DNA from: Bordetella sp. | GTDB taxonomy: Bacteria; Pseudomonadota; Gammaproteobacteria; Burkholderiales; Burkholderiaceae_B | Direction: 5' to 3' | DNA length: 7,635 nt | Assembly (NCBI GenBank): GCA_027450125.1 | Contig: DAIDKG010000045.1 | Span: forward strand, 1 to 7,635 | Shown here: positions 5,308-7,635 of the stretch, piece by piece | Layout of the letters: the number at the start of each line of letters is the position of its first letter | How positions within the stretch are numbered: the first letter of the stretch is position 1 | Made by a program: the position numbers and the translations under genes | Notes under the pieces: generated by a model | What the model was told of the DNA's origin: nothing | The model's database searches: none | Seen by the model: the letters and a program-made list of their open reading frames with translations, nothing else

Positions 5308-5817
5308 TCAGCCGACGACGACGATGATGGAGACGTGGCGGTTTTGCGCCCGGCCTGCCTCGGTGCGGTTGTCCGCGATGGGGTGGCGCTTGCCCATGCC
5401 GATGGATTCGAGACCGGCGCGCGGAAAACCGCCGTCGGCCAGGGCGGCCACGACGGCATCGGCGCGCCGCTTGGACAGGGCCTCGTTGTATTGGTCGCTG
5501 CCGACGGAGTCGGTATAGCCCACGACCTTCAGGCGCGTGATGTGTACGGCCTGCAGCGACTTGCCGATCTCGGCGATCTTGCGCGCCCCGGCATCCGACA
5601 GCGTGGCGTCGTTGATGGAAAAGAGCACCGTGGTCGACTGGTCCAGCGTCCAGCCCTGGGCCATCTGCACAAAACCTTGCGCCTTGAGCACCGCGATCTG
5701 CTCCGGAGTCAGGCCCGGCTTCAGGGACGCGCATCCGGCCAGGCTCGCCGAGACGGCCAGCGCGCCGGCAAGCAGCATGCGGCGGGTGCGATCGATGCTT
5801 TGAGTGGTGTCAGGCAT
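5308..5817 (-). CDS. yfiB: YfiB-like OmpA-family outer-membrane lipoprotein
   Basis: A 169-aa lipoprotein. A basic N-terminus (RTRR) and hydrophobic segment (about 14-27) lead to the lipobox L26-A-G-C29. Ala and Ser after the cysteine favour sorting to the outer membrane. A linker (GLTPEQIAVLKAQGF...GW, 35-56) precedes an OmpA C-terminal peptidoglycan-binding domain (about 62-168) with YTDSVG (101-106, Asp103), NEALSKRRA (111-119, Arg118) and a terminal NRHVSI (159-164). In P. aeruginosa YfiB, changes at Leu43, Phe48 and Trp55 of this linker lock the protein into capturing YfiR; the equivalents Leu44, Phe49 and Trp56 are present here. It is the last gene of the operon, and its ATG overlaps the yfiN stop by 8 bp (5810-5817). 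The frame stays open upstream, but starts there lie inside yfiN and would put non-signal sequence ahead of the lipoprotein signal. Confidence 0.9.
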   Translation of the reverse strand: MPDTTQSIDRTRRMLLAGALAVSASLAGCASLKPGLTPEQIAVLKAQGFVQMAQGWTLDQSTTVLFSINDATLSDAGARKIAEIGKSLQAVHITRLKVVGYTDSVGSDQYNEALSKRRADAVVAALADGGFPRAGLESIGMGKRHPIADNRTEAGRAQNRHVSIIVVVG

Positions 5818-7111
5818 TTTTCTTCGAGTCGGCATGTATGAGGATGGATTCAGAATACGCCTGCTGACCGCAAGCGGGTACCGCCGCGTTTCGATGGTCA
5901 GCCTTGTCCGAGTACATGGCGGCATCGGCGTGACGGAGCAGCGCCGCCATATCGCTTGCATCGTGCGGGTACAAGGCCGCGCCCACACTGATCGAGGTGG
6001 TCAGCGTCACCCCTTGCTCGAGCGCCATGGGCTGGGTCATCGTCGCGCGGATCGACTCGGCCACGCGCTGGGCGCTTTCCCTGTCCGTGACGGGATCGAG
6101 CAGTATCGCGAACTCGTCGCCGCCGAGGCGGGCGACCATGTCGCTGGCGCGCAGGTGTCCGCTTATCCTGCGGGCAACCTGCACCAGCACGGCATCGCCC
6201 GCGGCGTGGCCGAACTGGTCGTTGATCGACTTGAAATCATTGCTGTCGACGAACAGCACCGCAAAAGAATGCCGGTCCGCGTGCGCGCGCTGCATGGTCT
6301 GCCTGAGCCGGTTCTCGAATGCCATGCGGTTGGGCAGCCCCGTCAGGCTGTCGTGCGCCGCCTGGTGCGCCAGCGCGCGGTTCTCACCCTGCACGCCGGC
6401 CTCCCAGAGTTCCAGTTCGCCGAGCAAGCTGTTGAAGTCGTTGGCAAGCTCGTTCAGTTCGACGATGTCGGCCTGCGGCACGCGTTCGCCGAACGCGCGC
6501 ACCGTGCGCACGCGCCTTGTCACCTCCGTCAGCATGCGCAGCGGGTGCATGATCAGGCGGAACGTGCGCCGCGTCACGTACGCCGTCATGGCCAGGCTGG
6601 CGCCGATGCACACGAGGATCCAGAGGCAGCCGGTGACCAGAAAGCCCCACATGCTGTCGGGCGTGCCCCTGGCCCGGATCTCGCCCACGCGCCTGCCGCT
6701 GCTCAGGACCGGCACGCTGACGGTCTCGTTCAGCAGTCCGCTGCTCGAGAGCCATTGCAGCGCATCCGACGCGGTGTCGCGCTTTTTTTTATGCCATTCG
6801 GCGAGAACCTGCCCTTGCGCATCGGTGACGACGACGCTTTCGACATCTTCGGTCGAGGCGATCCGGTCGATTTCCGACCGGGTGGCCTGGCCATCGTGGA
6901 ACACCACGGCCGCCTCGGCCGAAAAGGCCATCGAACGCGCGACGAGATCGAGATTGCGGGTGACCGTGCCGCGCAATTGCAGCAGCCCGGCTACCATCAA
7001 CGCCGTACCCACGCAGCACACGGCCACCAGCATCGAGGCCACATGCGCGCGCAGCAGCGCATGCGATAGCGGCCTGGGCTGCGCGCCGCCGGAGGTCGAG
7101 CGCGGCATCAT
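5810..7111 (-). CDS. yfiN: YfiN/TpbB-like membrane diguanylate cyclase (CHASE8-HAMP-GGDEF)
   Basis: A 433-aa inner-membrane enzyme that makes c-di-GMP from two GTP, close to the length I recall for P. aeruginosa YfiN. Order: transmembrane helix 1 (about 25-45), periplasmic CHASE8 PAS-like domain (about 50-150, with VARSMAFSAEAAVVFHD), transmembrane helix 2 (about 155-177), HAMP (about 178-232), a short coiled linker, and a GGDEF domain (about 250-405). The catalytic GGDEF is at 330-334 (RLGGDEF), and the inhibitory site R321-A-S-D324 lies five residues before it. HDSLTGLPNR (253-262) and NDQFGH (297-302) are intact. The metal-binding strand reads FVDSNDFK (287-294), with Asn291 where Asp is commoner. 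Start: ATGATG at 7111-7106, the first ATG overlapping the yfiR stop as ATGA. An A8 run (T on the plus strand, 6783-6790) encodes the Lys108-110 stretch in the periplasmic domain. Confidence 0.95.
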   Translation of the reverse strand: MMPRSTSGGAQPRPLSHALLRAHVASMLVAVCCVGTALMVAGLLQLRGTVTRNLDLVARSMAFSAEAAVVFHDGQATRSEIDRIASTEDVESVVVTDAQGQVLAEWHKKKRDTASDALQWLSSSGLLNETVSVPVLSSGRRVGEIRARGTPDSMWGFLVTGCLWILVCIGASLAMTAYVTRRTFRLIMHPLRMLTEVTRRVRTVRAFGERVPQADIVELNELANDFNSLLGELELWEAGVQGENRALAHQAAHDSLTGLPNRMAFENRLRQTMQRAHADRHSFAVLFVDSNDFKSINDQFGHAAGDAVLVQVARRISGHLRASDMVARLGGDEFAILLDPVTDRESAQRVAESIRATMTQPMALEQGVTLTTSISVGAALYPHDASDMAALLRHADAAMYSDKADHRNAAVPACGQQAYSESILIHADSKKNA

Positions 7112-7635
7112 TGACCCTGCTGCTTGTGCACGAGTAGCAGCACTTTGGGGTTGATGTGCAGGCCGCTGCGGGCAATCGCATCGAGATTGACCGAGAACGT
7201 GGTCTGAGCGCCCGAACTCGATATGCAGAACAGGCTGCCCATCACGCACCCATCGCCGGAACCGGTGATGCTCAGCACCGGCCGGCCGGTCAGGCGCTGG
7301 AACAGGTTTGCGCGGCCCGCCGCGCTGGCCTGTTCGATGTAGACGACATCGCAGCTGGATTCCAGACGCTCGTCCTCGGGTGCGAAGTATTGCACGCTGG
7401 CCAATTGCGCCAAGAGCGCAATGTCGCGCACGAGCAAGTCGGCGTACTGGGCGGGCGTGACGATGCATAGCCGCGCCCTGCGCGGCGGGCCAGGCCATTG
7501 CGTGAAACTGATGATTCCGCCGACGATGCGAGCGATGTCCTGCACGCGCTGCGAGCCGCTGCCGTCGGGGGACGCCGGTGCCTGGGCGCCGGCATTGGCG
7601 CATGACGATGCGAGCAGCAGCGCCACGACCGCCCG
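7108..7635 (-). CDS. yfiR: YfiR-like periplasmic repressor of YfiN (5' end outside window)
   Basis: A DUF4154/YfiR-family protein, 175 codons visible. The reading frame is open to the right edge, so the true start probably lies beyond it; a GTG at 7626 is possible but would leave a short signal sequence. Residues numbered from that GTG: the end of a signal peptide (ALLLASSCANAGAQA), then RVQDIARIVGGIISFTQWP (27-45), GRPVLSITG (114-122) and the C-terminal signature VNLDAIARSGLHINPKVL (146-163). Four mature cysteines are present, C54, C92, C127 and C134. Their spacings (38 and 7) closely match the two disulfide pairs reported for P. aeruginosa YfiR (71-110 and 145-152). It should bind the periplasmic part of YfiN and keep the cyclase off until YfiB captures it or the disulfides are reduced. 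It is the first visible gene of the operon; the promoter lies outside the window. Confidence 0.9.
   Translation of the reverse strand, partial: RAVVALLLASSCANAGAQAPASPDGSGSQRVQDIARIVGGIISFTQWPGPPRRARLCIVTPAQYADLLVRDIALLAQLASVQYFAPEDERLESSCDVVYIEQASAAGRANLFQRLTGRPVLSITGSGDGCVMGSLFCISSSGAQTTFSVNLDAIARSGLHINPKVLLLVHKQQGQ

Noticed and set aside
5818..5988. N-terminal extension of the YfiB protein
   Set aside because: The added sequence lies inside the yfiN coding region and would place 57 non-signal residues ahead of a lipoprotein signal. The ATG at 5817 gives a normal lipoprotein.
5804..7069. Plus-strand open frame of 421 codons opposite yfiN
   Set aside because: It is antisense to a gene with intact GGDEF, HAMP and CHASE8 features. 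It has low-complexity His/Arg/Gln-rich composition and no recognisable domain or ribosome site.

Overview
This is a GC-rich chromosomal segment whose intergenic promoter regions are clearly AT-rich. Codon use, the tRNA and the gene families suggest a betaproteobacterium of the Burkholderiales, most likely Alcaligenaceae (Bordetella/Achromobacter-like). That placement is an inference from overall character, not from a database match. I see no phage, transposon, CRISPR or integration genes. The coding strands are tightly packed with small regulators, transporters and one signalling operon.

Layout, left to right. (1) A tRNA-Thr(CGU) gene with encoded CCA and a rho-independent terminator (41-159). 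(2) A divergent pair: a thioredoxin-reductase-like flavoprotein with a CPYC redox centre (minus) and an Rrf2-family regulator (plus). They share a short AT-rich region where the two predicted -10 boxes lie on top of each other and are flanked by dyads. (3) A second divergent unit: a two-gene minus-strand operon (VOC/glyoxalase-fold protein, then an EamA/DMT exporter, overlapping by 4 bp) opposite an ABATE/CGNR zinc-finger regulator. A 24-bp near-perfect palindrome sits on the -10 region of the operon promoter, which has a consensus -35. (4) A third divergent unit: an Lrp/AsnC regulator (minus) and a second EamA/DMT transporter (plus), with an Lrp-like dyad next to the Lrp start codon. (5) A minus-strand operon with overlapping genes, yfiR-yfiN-yfiB, entering from the right edge. 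It encodes a periplasmic repressor (5'-truncated by the window), a CHASE8-HAMP-GGDEF diguanylate cyclase and an OmpA-like outer-membrane lipoprotein.

How the genes work together. Three of the units follow the same plan: a small one-component regulator divergent from the gene(s) it probably controls, with a dyad in the shared promoter. The substrates of the two exporters and of the flavoprotein cannot be read from sequence. The best-understood unit is yfiRNB. In Pseudomonas aeruginosa, YfiR holds the cyclase YfiN off in the periplasm, and YfiB captures YfiR at the outer membrane/peptidoglycan under envelope stress, which releases c-di-GMP synthesis. The key cysteines of YfiR, the catalytic and inhibitory motifs of YfiN, and the activating linker positions of YfiB are all visible here, so the same circuit is likely to operate. 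Two points stand out: the flavoprotein lacks a recognisable NADPH-binding glycine motif and resembles GliT/HlmI dithiol oxidases, and an 8-base A/T homopolymer lies inside yfiN.
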